Shown here in pieces: positions 9,799 through 19,866 of a DNA stretch of 64,000 nucleotides. The position numbers were made by a program, and so were the translations under genes. The DNA comes from an uncultured Alphaproteobacteria bacterium (GTDB taxonomy: Bacteria; Pseudomonadota; Alphaproteobacteria; Methylaequorales; Methylaequoraceae): contig CACCYL010000003.1 in assembly GCA_902550225.1 (NCBI GenBank), forward strand, positions 70,213 through 134,212, in the 5' to 3' direction. Every line of letters begins with the position of its first letter. Positions within the stretch are counted from its first letter, which is position 1. The notes under the pieces are model-generated. The model worked only from the letters and a program-made list of their open reading frames with translations, was not told the origin of the DNA and did not search any database.

Positions 9799-10470
9799 AT
9801 GGTTTTAGAAATTATATCGGTTTATTTTCGTAGAAATAAAAGATTAATTTTTCATAACTTTAATTTAAAATTAGCAAAATCACAAATAATCATTTTGATT
9901 GGAGAAAATGGGGTTGGGAAAAGCAGCCTTTTTGATCTATCTACAGGAATACTTAAGCCTGAAAAAGGTGTTATCAAAATTAATGAAATGCCAATAAATG
10001 AAATAGATCAAAAAAAAAAAGATTTGTTTACATATCTCCCTCATAAAGATTCGCTGAAAGAGTATCTTACTGTAGAAGAAAACTTGTTTAATTGGCTGGA
10101 GCTTATCGATATTAAAATCCGAAAAGAAAAGCTTTTAGATTCTTTAAAATTTTTTAAATTAAACAATTTAAAAAATAATTTGATTGGGAATTTGTCTCAG
10201 GGACAAAGAAAAAAAGTATCATTAACCAAGCTTCTTCTTTCCAAATGCAACTTATGGATCTTAGATGAACCTTTTAATGGCCTTGATATAGATTCTATTA
10301 ATAAAACAAAAAAGATGATTTGTAATCACAAAGCAAATGGAGGGTCAGTTCTACTAGCGAGTCACATTAATTTGAATATCGAAGGATCTAAGAGAATATT
10401 TATAAAAAGTCCAAAACTAAAGATTAGCAACAAAATAACCGATTTTGATACTTGGGAAAATATAAAGTGA
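9799..10470 (+). CDS. ccmA: Heme exporter ATP-binding protein CcmA
   Basis: ABC Walker A GENGVGKSSL, signature LSQGQRKK, first gene of ccm operon. Confidence 0.9.
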   Translation: MVLEIISVYFRRNKRLIFHNFNLKLAKSQIIILIGENGVGKSSLFDLSTGILKPEKGVIKINEMPINEIDQKKKDLFTYLPHKDSLKEYLTVEENLFNWLELIDIKIRKEKLLDSLKFFKLNNLKNNLIGNLSQGQRKKVSLTKLLLSKCNLWILDEPFNGLDIDSINKTKKMICNHKANGGSVLLASHINLNIEGSKRIFIKSPKLKISNKITDFDTWENIK

Positions 10471-11132
10471 AACTAGATTTTTTTAAATTAGTAAAAAGAG
10501 AAATTAGAATTATGCTAAAAAATTTTTCTATTATTTACTCTTTTTCAACTTTTTTTGTAATAGCATCTTTAATATTTGTCTTTTCAGTAAATGATATTTC
10601 TTATGTAAAAATTTTTTACAAATCTATCGTTTGGATTGTTTTAATTTTTTCAATCATGCTTGTCTCAGAAAACTTTCTGAATGAGGATTTTAACGACGGA
10701 AGTTTAAAAGAACTTCAATTTCTTGGTTTTAGTGAAGAGAGCATTATGGTTTCTAAAAGTATAGCAATGTGGGTTATGATCATGATTCCAATGCTTTTTT
10801 TAATTCCATTAGTCTTTGTATTTTTTCAAATTACATTATATGAATTAATAAGTCTCGTAATAAACTTATTTCTTGCAACACCTAGTTTAACTTTAATTTC
10901 AATACTATCATCATTGTTCTCAGTTCAACTTAAAAGGAATAAGATTATTCAATTTGTAATTATTTTACCATTTTTCGTACCTATGATTATATTTACAACC
11001 TCTACTGAAACTTTATTTGAGAGCTATAATTTGAAAGAAAATCAATTTTTAATTTTAATTGGGATTTTTTTTATTACATTACCAGTATGCCTAATGGCTG
11101 GGAGATTAATTATGAGGGAGATAAATAAGTGA
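10452..11132 (+). CDS. ccmB: Heme exporter permease CcmB
   Basis: Membrane protein between ccmA and ccmC; LVSENFLNEDFNDGSLKELQFLGFS. Confidence 0.88.
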   Translation: MGKYKVKLDFFKLVKREIRIMLKNFSIIYSFSTFFVIASLIFVFSVNDISYVKIFYKSIVWIVLIFSIMLVSENFLNEDFNDGSLKELQFLGFSEESIMVSKSIAMWVMIMIPMLFLIPLVFVFFQITLYELISLVINLFLATPSLTLISILSSLFSVQLKRNKIIQFVIILPFFVPMIIFTTSTETLFESYNLKENQFLILIGIFFITLPVCLMAGRLIMREINK

Positions 11133-11848
11133 TTTTCAAATTAGCGAATCCTTTGAGGTTTCAAAGATTAATCGAAAAAATTGAACCAATAACATTGAAC
11201 ATTGCAATCACTTTGCTTTTGGTTGGCTTGTTTTTTTGCTTTTTTGGGAGTCCTCCAGATTATCTTCAAGGTGAGACTGTCAGAATTATGTATATACATG
11301 TTCCGTGCGCTTGGTTTTCATTAATGATATATTCAATTATAGCTTTATGCAGCATTTTTTCGATTGTATTTAAGCATACACTTGCAGATTTAATTTCAAG
11401 ATCATGTGCACCCATAGGAGCTTGTTTCACTCTTGCTACACTATTGACAGGTTCAATTTGGGGGAAACCAACTTGGGGAACATGGTGGGTTTGGGATGCA
11501 AGGCTTACGTCTGAATTAGTTTTACTTATTATCTATTTAGGACTTATAATTATAAATAATGCTTACGAAGATAAATCCAAGGCTGACAGATACTCGTCAA
11601 TCTTAGCAATAATTGGTATTATAAATCTTCCAATTATTAAATGGTCTGTAGATTGGTGGAGCACTCTACATCAACCAGCCAGCATCTCCAAGTTTTCCTC
11701 TCCCTCAATAGATCCATCAATGTTATTACCATTATTTATAATGACTTTTTCCTTTTTCTTTTTCTTTATTTCAATTTTATTAGTAAGAGTCAGAGGTGAA
11801 ATAATACAACGAAAAATTGAAGTTATAAGATTTAATAGGATGGTGTAA
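11129..11848 (+). CDS. ccmC: Heme exporter CcmC
   Basis: MYIHVPCAWFSL, WGKPTWGTWWVWDARLTSELVL tryptophan-rich motif. Confidence 0.95.
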   Translation: MIFKLANPLRFQRLIEKIEPITLNIAITLLLVGLFFCFFGSPPDYLQGETVRIMYIHVPCAWFSLMIYSIIALCSIFSIVFKHTLADLISRSCAPIGACFTLATLLTGSIWGKPTWGTWWVWDARLTSELVLLIIYLGLIIINNAYEDKSKADRYSSILAIIGIINLPIIKWSVDWWSTLHQPASISKFSSPSIDPSMLLPLFIMTFSFFFFFISILLVRVRGEIIQRKIEVIRFNRMV

Positions 11849-12018
11849 TGAATTATTTTCTAAATTTTATAAATTCAGGTGATCATTTTTCATATGTACT
11901 TTCATCATATTTGATTGTTTTTTTTATTATTTTCCTGATATTCATTTTAAGCAATTCAAAAACAAAAAAACTAGAGAAAGAGTTTGTTAATTTGATTAAA
12001 AATGAAGAAAAAAAATAA
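11848..12018 (+). CDS. ccmD: Heme exporter protein CcmD, 56 aa; not in the ORF track
   Basis: ATG overlaps ccmC stop (TAATG); MNYFLNFINSGDHFSYVLSSYLIVFFIIFLIFILSNSKTKKLEKEFVNLIKNEEKK: one TM helix with basic tail, in the ccmD position between ccmC and ccmE. Confidence 0.8.
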   Translation: MNYFLNFINSGDHFSYVLSSYLIVFFIIFLIFILSNSKTKKLEKEFVNLIKNEEKK

Positions 12019-12451
12019 AAGACTTATTACTATTTTAATTTTTATGGCGTTCTTTACTTTTGGGTGTGCTATTTTGCTTTTCAATTTGAGAGAAAACTTA
12101 ATTTTTTTTTACTCACCAACCGAAGTTTTTGAAAAACAAATAGAAACAACGCAAATGATAAGAGTAGGTGGCATGGTGAAAGACGAAAGTTTAATTAAAA
12201 AAATTAAAACAATTGAAGGAAGACAACTTGAAGAAATATCTTTTATTATAACAGATTTTGAAAATGAATTAGTTATTTCGTATATTGGAATACTCCCTGA
12301 TTTGTTTAAAGAAGGACAAGGCGTTGTTGTTGAAGGCTTTTTAAAAAATGTTGGTAAGTTTGAAGCGAAAACAGTTTTGGCAAAACACGATGAAAATTAT
12401 ATGCCACCTGAAATAAAAGATATCAAATCGATAAAGGATAAAAAAATATGA
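12002..12451 (+). CDS. ccmE: Cytochrome c maturation heme chaperone CcmE
   Basis: VRVEG-like fold and heme-binding HDENYMPPE motif. Confidence 0.95.
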   Translation: MKKKNKRLITILIFMAFFTFGCAILLFNLRENLIFFYSPTEVFEKQIETTQMIRVGGMVKDESLIKKIKTIEGRQLEEISFIITDFENELVISYIGILPDLFKEGQGVVVEGFLKNVGKFEAKTVLAKHDENYMPPEIKDIKSIKDKKI

Positions 12452-14340
12452 TTTCTGAAATTGGCTTTGTGTTTTTGACCTTAACCCTTGTTATTTCAAG
12501 TTTTAGTTTCGCACAACTGATTTATTCACATGTAAATTCAAGATTTTTTGTTTTGGATCATCTAAAGATAACTAACTTAATTTTCTTTTTCACTTTAAGT
12601 TCATTCATTTCTTTAACCTACTCTTTTTTAATTTCTGATTTTTCTTTAAATGTTGTTGCTCAGAACTCAAACAGTCAACTTCCAACAATTTATAAATTTA
12701 CTGGTGTCTGGGGTAATCACGAAGGATCTATACTTTTATGGTTATTAGTAATGACTTTTTTTGGTTTTTTATTTTCCAAAAATAGTTCAGCCACTGAAGA
12801 ATTTAAAAATAATGTTCTCAAAATTCAAAATAGTTTATGCTTTTTAGTTGTATCTTTTATAATTTTTACATCTAATCCATTTGAAAAATCTTTTCCATAT
12901 CCAATTGAAGGAAGTGATTTAAATCCACTTTTACAAGATCCAGGACTAGCTATACACCCACCTTTCCTTTATCTTGGTTATGTTGGTTTTTCAATAATTT
13001 ACTCCATATCAGTCGCTGCTTTGTCGGATGGAGTAAAAAACTACTTTATAAAAATTCTTAAGCCGTGGGTTTTTATATCCTGGATCTTCTTGACATGCGG
13101 AATAGGTCTTGGGAGTTGGTGGGCATATTATGAATTAGGATGGGGGGGATTTTGGTTCTGGGATCCTGTCGAGAATGCATCTCTACTGCCCTGGCTAACC
13201 GCCTCCGCACTTCTTCATACAATTGTAGTTGCCGACAAAAAGAAAATCTTTATAAATTGGACTATTATCCTTTCAATACTCACATTTATATTGAGTCTAC
13301 TCGGGACATTTTTAGTCCGATCTGGAGTTTTGGTTTCTGTCCATGCATTTGCCAATGATCCAACAAGAGGAGTCTACATTCTTCTTCTTTTAGCATCTAT
13401 AAGCTTTTTTGGTATTTTTAAATACGTTAACAAAAATATACAATTGAGGCGCGCAGATATCACCTTGATTTCAAGAGAAGGAATGATTTCTTTGAATAAT
13501 ATTTTCATGCTTTCGTTAACTTTTACAATTTTAGTAGGAACAATTTATCCATTATTTGCTAGCGTTTTGTTTAACTCAAAAATTTCAGTTGGAGCGCCTT
13601 TCTTTAACTCAATACTAATGCCTGTAATGTTTCCTTTTATTGCAGGTATGATTATTGGTCCATATACTAAATGGGGGAAAGACGATCTTATTGTCTTACT
13701 AAATAGAATAAAGGTTCTCATCTTATGTTTTTTTATAATTTCACTCTTAGTGTGGTATCTAAATTATAAAACCCCTATTTTATCTATTATATTTATAGCA
13801 TTAGGATGTTGGATAATTTTCAGTTCTTTATTTGAAGTCTTTCAGTTCATAAATAAAAAATTAAGAGTTCCAAAAAAAATCTTTGCTCAAATTACAGCTC
13901 ATATTGGAATTGGTTTGTTAATTATTGGAGCTACGGGAAGTAGTATTCTTAAACAAGAAAAAATTCAATTCCAAGAAGTAGGTCAATCATTAAAAATTAA
14001 AAACTTTGATGTAGAATTTCTTGGTGTTAAAAAAATAGAAGGACCAAACTACATCAGTCAGATGGGTGTTTTTTCAATTAAAAAACAAGGTGAACAAATT
14101 AAGATTCTTAGACCAGAAAAAAGGTTCTATAATGCAGGTAAACAAGTTACAACTGAAGCGGCTATTCATTCAAGCATTTTTGGAGATCTATACATAGCAA
14201 TAGGAGATGTTCACGAAGACAAAACCAAATGGACTACAAGGATTTGGTTTAATCCATTCACCATTTGGATATGGATTGGTGTTTTTCTTCTTGCTTCGGG
14301 TGGTTCACTTTCATTTCTAAATAGTTTATCAAGGAAATAA
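12448..14340 (+). CDS. ccmF: Heme lyase CcmF
   Basis: WGNHEGSILLWLL, LGWGGFWFWDPVENASLLPWLTASALLH. Confidence 0.96.
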   Translation: MISEIGFVFLTLTLVISSFSFAQLIYSHVNSRFFVLDHLKITNLIFFFTLSSFISLTYSFLISDFSLNVVAQNSNSQLPTIYKFTGVWGNHEGSILLWLLVMTFFGFLFSKNSSATEEFKNNVLKIQNSLCFLVVSFIIFTSNPFEKSFPYPIEGSDLNPLLQDPGLAIHPPFLYLGYVGFSIIYSISVAALSDGVKNYFIKILKPWVFISWIFLTCGIGLGSWWAYYELGWGGFWFWDPVENASLLPWLTASALLHTIVVADKKKIFINWTIILSILTFILSLLGTFLVRSGVLVSVHAFANDPTRGVYILLLLASISFFGIFKYVNKNIQLRRADITLISREGMISLNNIFMLSLTFTILVGTIYPLFASVLFNSKISVGAPFFNSILMPVMFPFIAGMIIGPYTKWGKDDLIVLLNRIKVLILCFFIISLLVWYLNYKTPILSIIFIALGCWIIFSSLFEVFQFINKKLRVPKKIFAQITAHIGIGLLIIGATGSSILKQEKIQFQEVGQSLKIKNFDVEFLGVKKIEGPNYISQMGVFSIKKQGEQIKILRPEKRFYNAGKQVTTEAAIHSSIFGDLYIAIGDVHEDKTKWTTRIWFNPFTIWIWIGVFLLASGGSLSFLNSLSRK

Positions 14341-14837
14341 TGAAATATTTTCTTCTTTGTGTTTTTTTTTTCTGTATCTACATTTTATATGAAGGACTCC
14401 AAAAGGATCCAAATTTGGTTCCTTCAAATCTAATTTCTAAAGAGATTCCTGAATTTTCAATTGAATCTCTTCAAGGAAAAAATTTCACCAATGTTGATTT
14501 AGAAAATAAAGGAGTTGTTATCTTAAATTTTTTTGCATCATGGTGTCCCCCTTGTAAAATTGAACATCCTCAACTTTTACAATTAAGTAAAATCATTCCA
14601 GTATTTGGGATTGCAAAAAAGAATAAAAAAAAAGATTTACTCCCATGGTTGGAAGAACTTGGTAGTCCATATGAAGTAATTGGAATGGATCATAATGGTC
14701 TTCAAAGCATAAACTGGGGAGTTTATGGATTACCTGAAACTTTCATAATACAAGATGGATTAGTAAAGTACAGACATGTAGGTCCAATTCTGGAGAGAGA
14801 TCTTGAAATTTTTAGAAATTTAACAAGAAAAGAATAA
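14340..14837 (+). CDS. ccmG: Thiol:disulfide interchange protein CcmG/DsbE
   Basis: NFFASWCPPCKIEHPQL thioredoxin motif in ccm operon. Confidence 0.92.
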   Translation: MKYFLLCVFFFCIYILYEGLQKDPNLVPSNLISKEIPEFSIESLQGKNFTNVDLENKGVVILNFFASWCPPCKIEHPQLLQLSKIIPVFGIAKKNKKKDLLPWLEELGSPYEVIGMDHNGLQSINWGVYGLPETFIIQDGLVKYRHVGPILERDLEIFRNLTRKE

Positions 14838-15205
14838 TGATTATTTTTATTTTTTTTATGAATATAATTCTATCGGAAGCCATTGCGATAGAGCCTAATG
14901 AAATTTTAAAAAACAAAGAATTAGAAGCCCAAGCAAGAGCAATTGGCAAAGAACTAAGATGCTTGGTTTGTCAAAACGAAGATATTCAGAATTCAAATGC
15001 TGATATAGCCAAAGATTTAAGAAAAATTGTACGAATAAAACTCGAAAAAGGTGAATCGAAAGAAGAAATAATGGATTTTATTCACTCAAAGTATGGTGAT
15101 TTTGTCCTTTTCTCTCCCCCATTAAGATTAGACACGGCTGGCTTATGGTTATTACCAATCTCCTTTTTTATTTTATTAACATTTTACTTTTTTAGAAAAA
15201 GATAA
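14837..15205 (+). CDS. ccmH: Cytochrome c maturation protein CcmH
   Basis: ELRCLVCQNEDIQNSNADIAKDLR (RCxxCQ motif). Confidence 0.94.
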   Translation: MIIFIFFMNIILSEAIAIEPNEILKNKELEAQARAIGKELRCLVCQNEDIQNSNADIAKDLRKIVRIKLEKGESKEEIMDFIHSKYGDFVLFSPPLRLDTAGLWLLPISFFILLTFYFFRKR

Positions 15206-15840
15206 TGTTTATTAGTTTTGTTCTTTTTTTGATAATAATAACACTGAGTGTTTTGTATCTTAACAAATTCAAGAGAAAAACTCTTGGATTTTTTCTTGTC
15301 TTTTTGCTTATAACTATTCCTTCAACAATAATTTATTTCTCTAAAGGAAATTTTGAATCTTTCTTTTTTGAGGAAAAAATAAATAAGTTAGTGCGAGAGG
15401 GAATAAACGATCCTGAAAATTTTAAGAGAATAAGTCCCCAGGTTTTAATCATTTTTCTTGAAAAAAAATTAAAAAAAGAACCCAACGATCTTCAAGGTTG
15501 GTTAATTCTCTCACGAACATGTGTATTGAGTGGACACTATCAAAAAGCAGATAAATATTATAAAAACGCATTAAAGCTTTTTCCAAAAAATGAAAATATC
15601 TTACTTGAAATTGCTTTGCTTAAAAAAAAAACCAATCAAACAGAGAGTGCAGAAAAGTATCTTAACAGATTAAAAAATCTTTATCCTTTAAATATAAAAG
15701 CAAGAGAGTTACTAATAGAAATTTTCACTAACAACTATATGCAAATGAAAGCGATAAAGGAATATAAAGAGCTTGCTATTATTAAAAAAGGAGAAATTAA
15801 ATACTTAGAAAGTATAAAAAAAAAATATAATTTAAACTAG
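15205..15840 (+). CDS. ccmI: Cytochrome c maturation protein CcmI, TPR
   Basis: N-terminal TM segments, TPR-like C-terminal, last gene of ccm operon. Confidence 0.75.
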   Translation: MFISFVLFLIIITLSVLYLNKFKRKTLGFFLVFLLITIPSTIIYFSKGNFESFFFEEKINKLVREGINDPENFKRISPQVLIIFLEKKLKKEPNDLQGWLILSRTCVLSGHYQKADKYYKNALKLFPKNENILLEIALLKKKTNQTESAEKYLNRLKNLYPLNIKARELLIEIFTNNYMQMKAIKEYKELAIIKKGEIKYLESIKKKYNLN

Positions 15841-16728
15841 TTCTAAATTTTTAGATCTTTTACTTTTTTTAAAAAAAAAATTGATCATTTCTCTGGTTGC
15901 ATCTGTTGTTTTGAATTTTTTATTACTTAGGTGTGTAACTGGTAATATTTTAATTACTGAATTTGTAACAAACATCTCATCGAAAGTTGAAATGGTTCTT
16001 CTTTTAATTTCAATTTCACAAACTTCTTTAAAAAATAATTTAGCATTGTCAATAACCACTTGTCTCATTATACCGTTAATACCGCTCTTCTTAATTATTG
16101 GAGTATAAAGAACATTATTCTTCGAGAAAAATAAGTTGGTCATTGTACCATCAATAATACTTTCTGAATTGTCTAACATGACTCCATCAAAGAATTCATC
16201 TTCCTCCCATTCTGATCTCGCCATAACTGAATCAATTCTATTTAAATGTTTCAATCCAGCGAGCATTGAATTTTCAAATATTGGAAATTCACAAAATCTT
16301 AATTTCACTCCTGTATATTGAGTTTTTTTATTAATCTCTTTTGACGGAAAACTTAAAAAGATGACCGTGGGGACGATCTCTTTTTCAAATTTATATCCTC
16401 TTCCACCGATTCCTCTTGTAATTACAATTTTCAGAACACCGTTCTTAATTCCTTTTCTCAAGCATTCCTTAAGAATCTTTTCTTTGTAATTTGTTAAAAT
16501 TTCTGTTGGCGGCAATTTTATTTTTGTGATTGAGCAACCTAGTTTTATTCTTTCTATATGTCTATCCCAGAATTCCACACCTAAAACTTTTTCATCATCT
16601 AAATAAGACCAAGACATTGTTTCAAACAAACCATCACCGTATGAAAGACCCCTGTCAATTACAGAAATATATTTCGAAAATTCTCCGTTTATCAAAGATA
16701 TAAAATCACTCATCTTTAAATGACCCAA
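15832..16728 (-). CDS. pabC: Class IV aminotransferase, probable aminodeoxychorismate lyase
   Basis: YGDGLFETMSW, SIIDGTMTNLFF; adjacent to pabB. Confidence 0.8.
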   Translation of the reverse strand: MGHLKMSDFISLINGEFSKYISVIDRGLSYGDGLFETMSWSYLDDEKVLGVEFWDRHIERIKLGCSITKIKLPPTEILTNYKEKILKECLRKGIKNGVLKIVITRGIGGRGYKFEKEIVPTVIFLSFPSKEINKKTQYTGVKLRFCEFPIFENSMLAGLKHLNRIDSVMARSEWEEDEFFDGVMLDNSESIIDGTMTNLFFSKNNVLYTPIIKKSGINGIMRQVVIDNAKLFFKEVCEIEIKRRTISTFDEMFVTNSVIKILPVTHLSNKKFKTTDATREMINFFFKKSKRSKNLELV

Positions 16729-18121
16729 CTGCTTTCAGCATACCATTGGCTTTGGCTTCTGTTTCAAGTGTTTCGTTTTGTGGAATTGAATCTGCAACGA
16801 TTCCTCCTCCAGCTCTAAAGAAGAGATCATTACTTTCTTTCAAAATTGTTCTTATCAGAATGTTTATATCCATATTTCCACTATGAGTGACGTATCCAAA
16901 CGATCCTGTGTAAGGACCTCTTCCTTCCTTTTCTAATTCTGCAAGAATTTCCATACATCTTACTTTTGGACAACCTGTAATTGTTCCACCTGGAAAAACT
17001 GATTTTATAATTTCGCCAGGATTTATATTTTTTCTTTTTTTACCACTTATATTTGAAACGATATGATGAACATGCGCATAAGTCTCTATACTCATCATTT
17101 CGTCAACTTTTACACTTCCTGGTTCGCAAACTTTCGAAATATCATTTCTCTCTAGATCAACTAACATCAAATGCTCAGCCTTCTCTTTATCCGAATTAAT
17201 TAATTCTCTAGTTAGCTCTACATCAACAATTCCAGACGTTCCCCTAGGTCTTGTTCCGGCAATAGGTCTAGTCTGTAAATGATCCCCAGAAATAGATATT
17301 AATCTTTCAGGGGAAGAACTAATAATTGAGCTTTTCTTATATCTAACTATTCCTGCAAATGGGGCTGGATTTTTTTCCCTAAGTTTCCTGTAAATGTTGA
17401 TATCTGTTAATTCTTCATCTACCTTAAATCTCCATAGCCTTGATAAATTTGCCTGAAAAATCTCACCTTGATAAATGTAATCAATGCACGACTTAACTTG
17501 TGATTGATGTTCAATTGATGTTCCTTTTGAAAAAATCTTCACTGAGCCTTTGGAGCTAAAATTTTCATGTGAAAATTTTGATTTATCTAAATCACTTAAA
17601 ATTTCGTTGAAATCATTGGAAAATAAATCTTTATCGCTTGTCAAAATGAGAACTCTTTTAACGTGATCATAAATAACTGACGTATTTACCCTGGCTGCAA
17701 AAGCATCTGGCAAAAAATAAGGGGACTTTGGTATAACAATTTTTTTTTCAATTTCTTTTGCAATTTCATAACCTAAGTAAACAAACCATCCACCGTAAAA
17801 TGGTATTTGGTTACCTTGATATATCATTTCGTCCTGTTTAACTTTATTTTTATTCCAAAGTTTATCGAATTCATTTAGAAAATGAATGTTGTCTGAATTT
17901 TTAACTAGTAATACTTCAGGTTTATAAAAAACAATTGAATATCTGTTTAATATATTCCCTCTGGAAGAACTCTCCAAAAAATACGGGTATTTCTTGGGAT
18001 TCATTTCAACTAAATTTAAAAGATCAAAATTTTCTGTTTCTTTTAATTCTATAGCAATACCATTCCAACCTTTTCCTTTAATTGTTTTAGATCTATCTCT
18101 GTTCATAAATTTTAGTTGCAA
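16706..18121 (-). CDS. pabB: Aminodeoxychorismate synthase component I
   Basis: [51 protein letters not shown]. Confidence 0.9.
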   Translation of the reverse strand: MQLKFMNRDRSKTIKGKGWNGIAIELKETENFDLLNLVEMNPKKYPYFLESSSRGNILNRYSIVFYKPEVLLVKNSDNIHFLNEFDKLWNKNKVKQDEMIYQGNQIPFYGGWFVYLGYEIAKEIEKKIVIPKSPYFLPDAFAARVNTSVIYDHVKRVLILTSDKDLFSNDFNEILSDLDKSKFSHENFSSKGSVKIFSKGTSIEHQSQVKSCIDYIYQGEIFQANLSRLWRFKVDEELTDINIYRKLREKNPAPFAGIVRYKKSSIISSSPERLISISGDHLQTRPIAGTRPRGTSGIVDVELTRELINSDKEKAEHLMLVDLERNDISKVCEPGSVKVDEMMSIETYAHVHHIVSNISGKKRKNINPGEIIKSVFPGGTITGCPKVRCMEILAELEKEGRGPYTGSFGYVTHSGNMDINILIRTILKESNDLFFRAGGGIVADSIPQNETLETEAKANGMLKAVGSFKDE

Positions 18122-18184
18122 TTAATTTTTTTATTATTATATGCTAGTCTAATAATAATATAGACTTTAAATACAAAAAAAAAA

Positions 18185-19465
18185 ATGTATCATACAATTG
18201 TTATTGGTGGAGGATGTTTAGGAGCTGCAGCTGCCATTTCTCTCCAAAGAAAACTGAACAAGCTCGGCAAAGGAGATAAAGTTTGTTTAGTAGAAAAAGC
18301 TGTTCTATGCGCAGCAGAGTCCTCTAGACATTCAGGTATTGTTAGGTCAGCAAATGCTGATCCTGATGCTTCTATTATGGCATCAATGAGTTCTAAAATG
18401 TGGAAAAGTCTTTCTTCAGTTTGGGGATTGGATATGGAGATTGATGAGTTTGGCGCTATTTGGATAGCAAAAAAAAATGCAGATGGAGAAAACCCTGCAT
18501 GGTCTGATCTTTCAGAGAGAATGAGCAAAATCCAATTAATCTTCGAAGAAATTGATACAAATTCAGCTACTCAAAAATGTGGTGAAACATTACTTACAGA
18601 TGAAAATGAATCTTATTTTTACGAGCCAGCAGCATTTCAGTTAGATCCGAGTATTCTTCGGTCAACTCTTTATGATGCTATAGATGAGAATGGTGTCGTT
18701 TTAATGGAAAAAACTGAAGTTGATACCATTTTAACCAAAGGAAAAGAGATAATAGGCATTACAACCAATAATGGAAAACTGGACGCTAAAAATTTTGTTA
18801 ATGCAACTGGAGCTTGGAGTTCACAATTATTTTCAAAGATAGGGCTAAAAATACCAGTTACAATTGAACCTGTTTCAGTTGTAAATTGGATGGAAAGCCC
18901 AAAGCAGATTAGATATGAATATCCAATAGTAGCTGACTATACTAACCTTTGTTACTTCAGATCATGGAGAGGGAATAAAATGCATGCTCACCAACCTAGG
19001 AAAAGATCTGTATATGAGATTGCTAAAAATTTTTTAAACGATCTTACGTCCGTAAATGGTGGTGAATATCTAAATGAACCAATGAATCAGTCTCTTGCAT
19101 ATAACCAAATAAAAAATTATGAAGATATTTCAAAAAAAAGATTCTCAAATATTGACAAAACGGTATACGCCTCTGGTTATAGATCATTCTTTGATATTAC
19201 ACCAGACTTAAGATTTATTTTAGGTAAAGACAGTAAATTCAATAATCTCTTTCATAATTTGGGATCAGGCCAAGCCATGAAGTATTGCCCAGTTTTAGGA
19301 GAAAGCATTGCAGAGGAAATTCTAAATGAATCAGATGTTACCGGAAAATTTGATTATAAAAAATTTAACATCAACAGATTTAGTGATGATTACATGAAGG
19401 ACTTTTGGAATCTTGTTCAGGGAGAGGAAAACACGCTTCATCGTCAAGGTAAGAATACACTTTAA
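18185..19465 (+). CDS. FAD-dependent oxidoreductase, DAO family
   Basis: IVIGGGCLGAAAAISL Rossmann motif; C-terminal LGSGQAMKYCPVLGESIAEEI. Confidence 0.85.
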   Translation: MYHTIVIGGGCLGAAAAISLQRKLNKLGKGDKVCLVEKAVLCAAESSRHSGIVRSANADPDASIMASMSSKMWKSLSSVWGLDMEIDEFGAIWIAKKNADGENPAWSDLSERMSKIQLIFEEIDTNSATQKCGETLLTDENESYFYEPAAFQLDPSILRSTLYDAIDENGVVLMEKTEVDTILTKGKEIIGITTNNGKLDAKNFVNATGAWSSQLFSKIGLKIPVTIEPVSVVNWMESPKQIRYEYPIVADYTNLCYFRSWRGNKMHAHQPRKRSVYEIAKNFLNDLTSVNGGEYLNEPMNQSLAYNQIKNYEDISKKRFSNIDKTVYASGYRSFFDITPDLRFILGKDSKFNNLFHNLGSGQAMKYCPVLGESIAEEILNESDVTGKFDYKKFNINRFSDDYMKDFWNLVQGEENTLHRQGKNTL

Positions 19466-19860
19466 TCATCCTCGTCTGATAAAGAAGTAACAACATTTAG
19501 ATTTCTCCAAAAATTTTCACTTTTTAAGTTTATATCATTCAACCTCATCAACAAACTCCTGACAATTGCTCGAACCACAGGGTCCGCCTCCTTAAGTTTT
19601 TGTTTTAAATTTTTTTCATTAATTGGATACAAGATACAGTTTGAATCTGCTTCTGCTGTTACTGACCTAGATTCATCTAATGAGGGTCCTCTTTCTCCAA
19701 AAATTTCTCCTTCGCCGATTTTTCCAAGTAAAAGGCCGCCAGGACTATAAATATTAACACGTCCTGAATGAACATAATAAGCGAAATGGGCTGCATCACC
19801 TTTTGTGTATATTTTTTTTCCTTTGCTAAATTTAAGTTGATTTATTCCTATTTTTTTCAT
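19462..19860 (-). CDS. Single-domain cyclic nucleotide-binding (cNBD) protein without HTH
   Basis: IYTKGDAAHFAYYVHSGRVNIYSPGGLLLGKIGEGEIFGERGPSLDESRSVTAEADSN. Confidence 0.8.
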   Translation of the reverse strand: MKKIGINQLKFSKGKKIYTKGDAAHFAYYVHSGRVNIYSPGGLLLGKIGEGEIFGERGPSLDESRSVTAEADSNCILYPINEKNLKQKLKEADPVVRAIVRSLLMRLNDINLKSENFWRNLNVVTSLSDEDD

Positions 19861-19866
19861 CCCAAT

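Noticed and set aside
9799-15840. ccm operon as a novel system
   Set aside because: Complete and canonical System I cytochrome c maturation operon; next to acnA, a common alphaproteobacterial arrangement
18145-18184. Small inverted repeat AGTCTA...TAGACT and an about 11-A run abutting the ATG of the FAD oxidoreductase
   Set aside because: 6-bp arms and poly-A tracts are expected by chance in such AT-rich intergenic DNA
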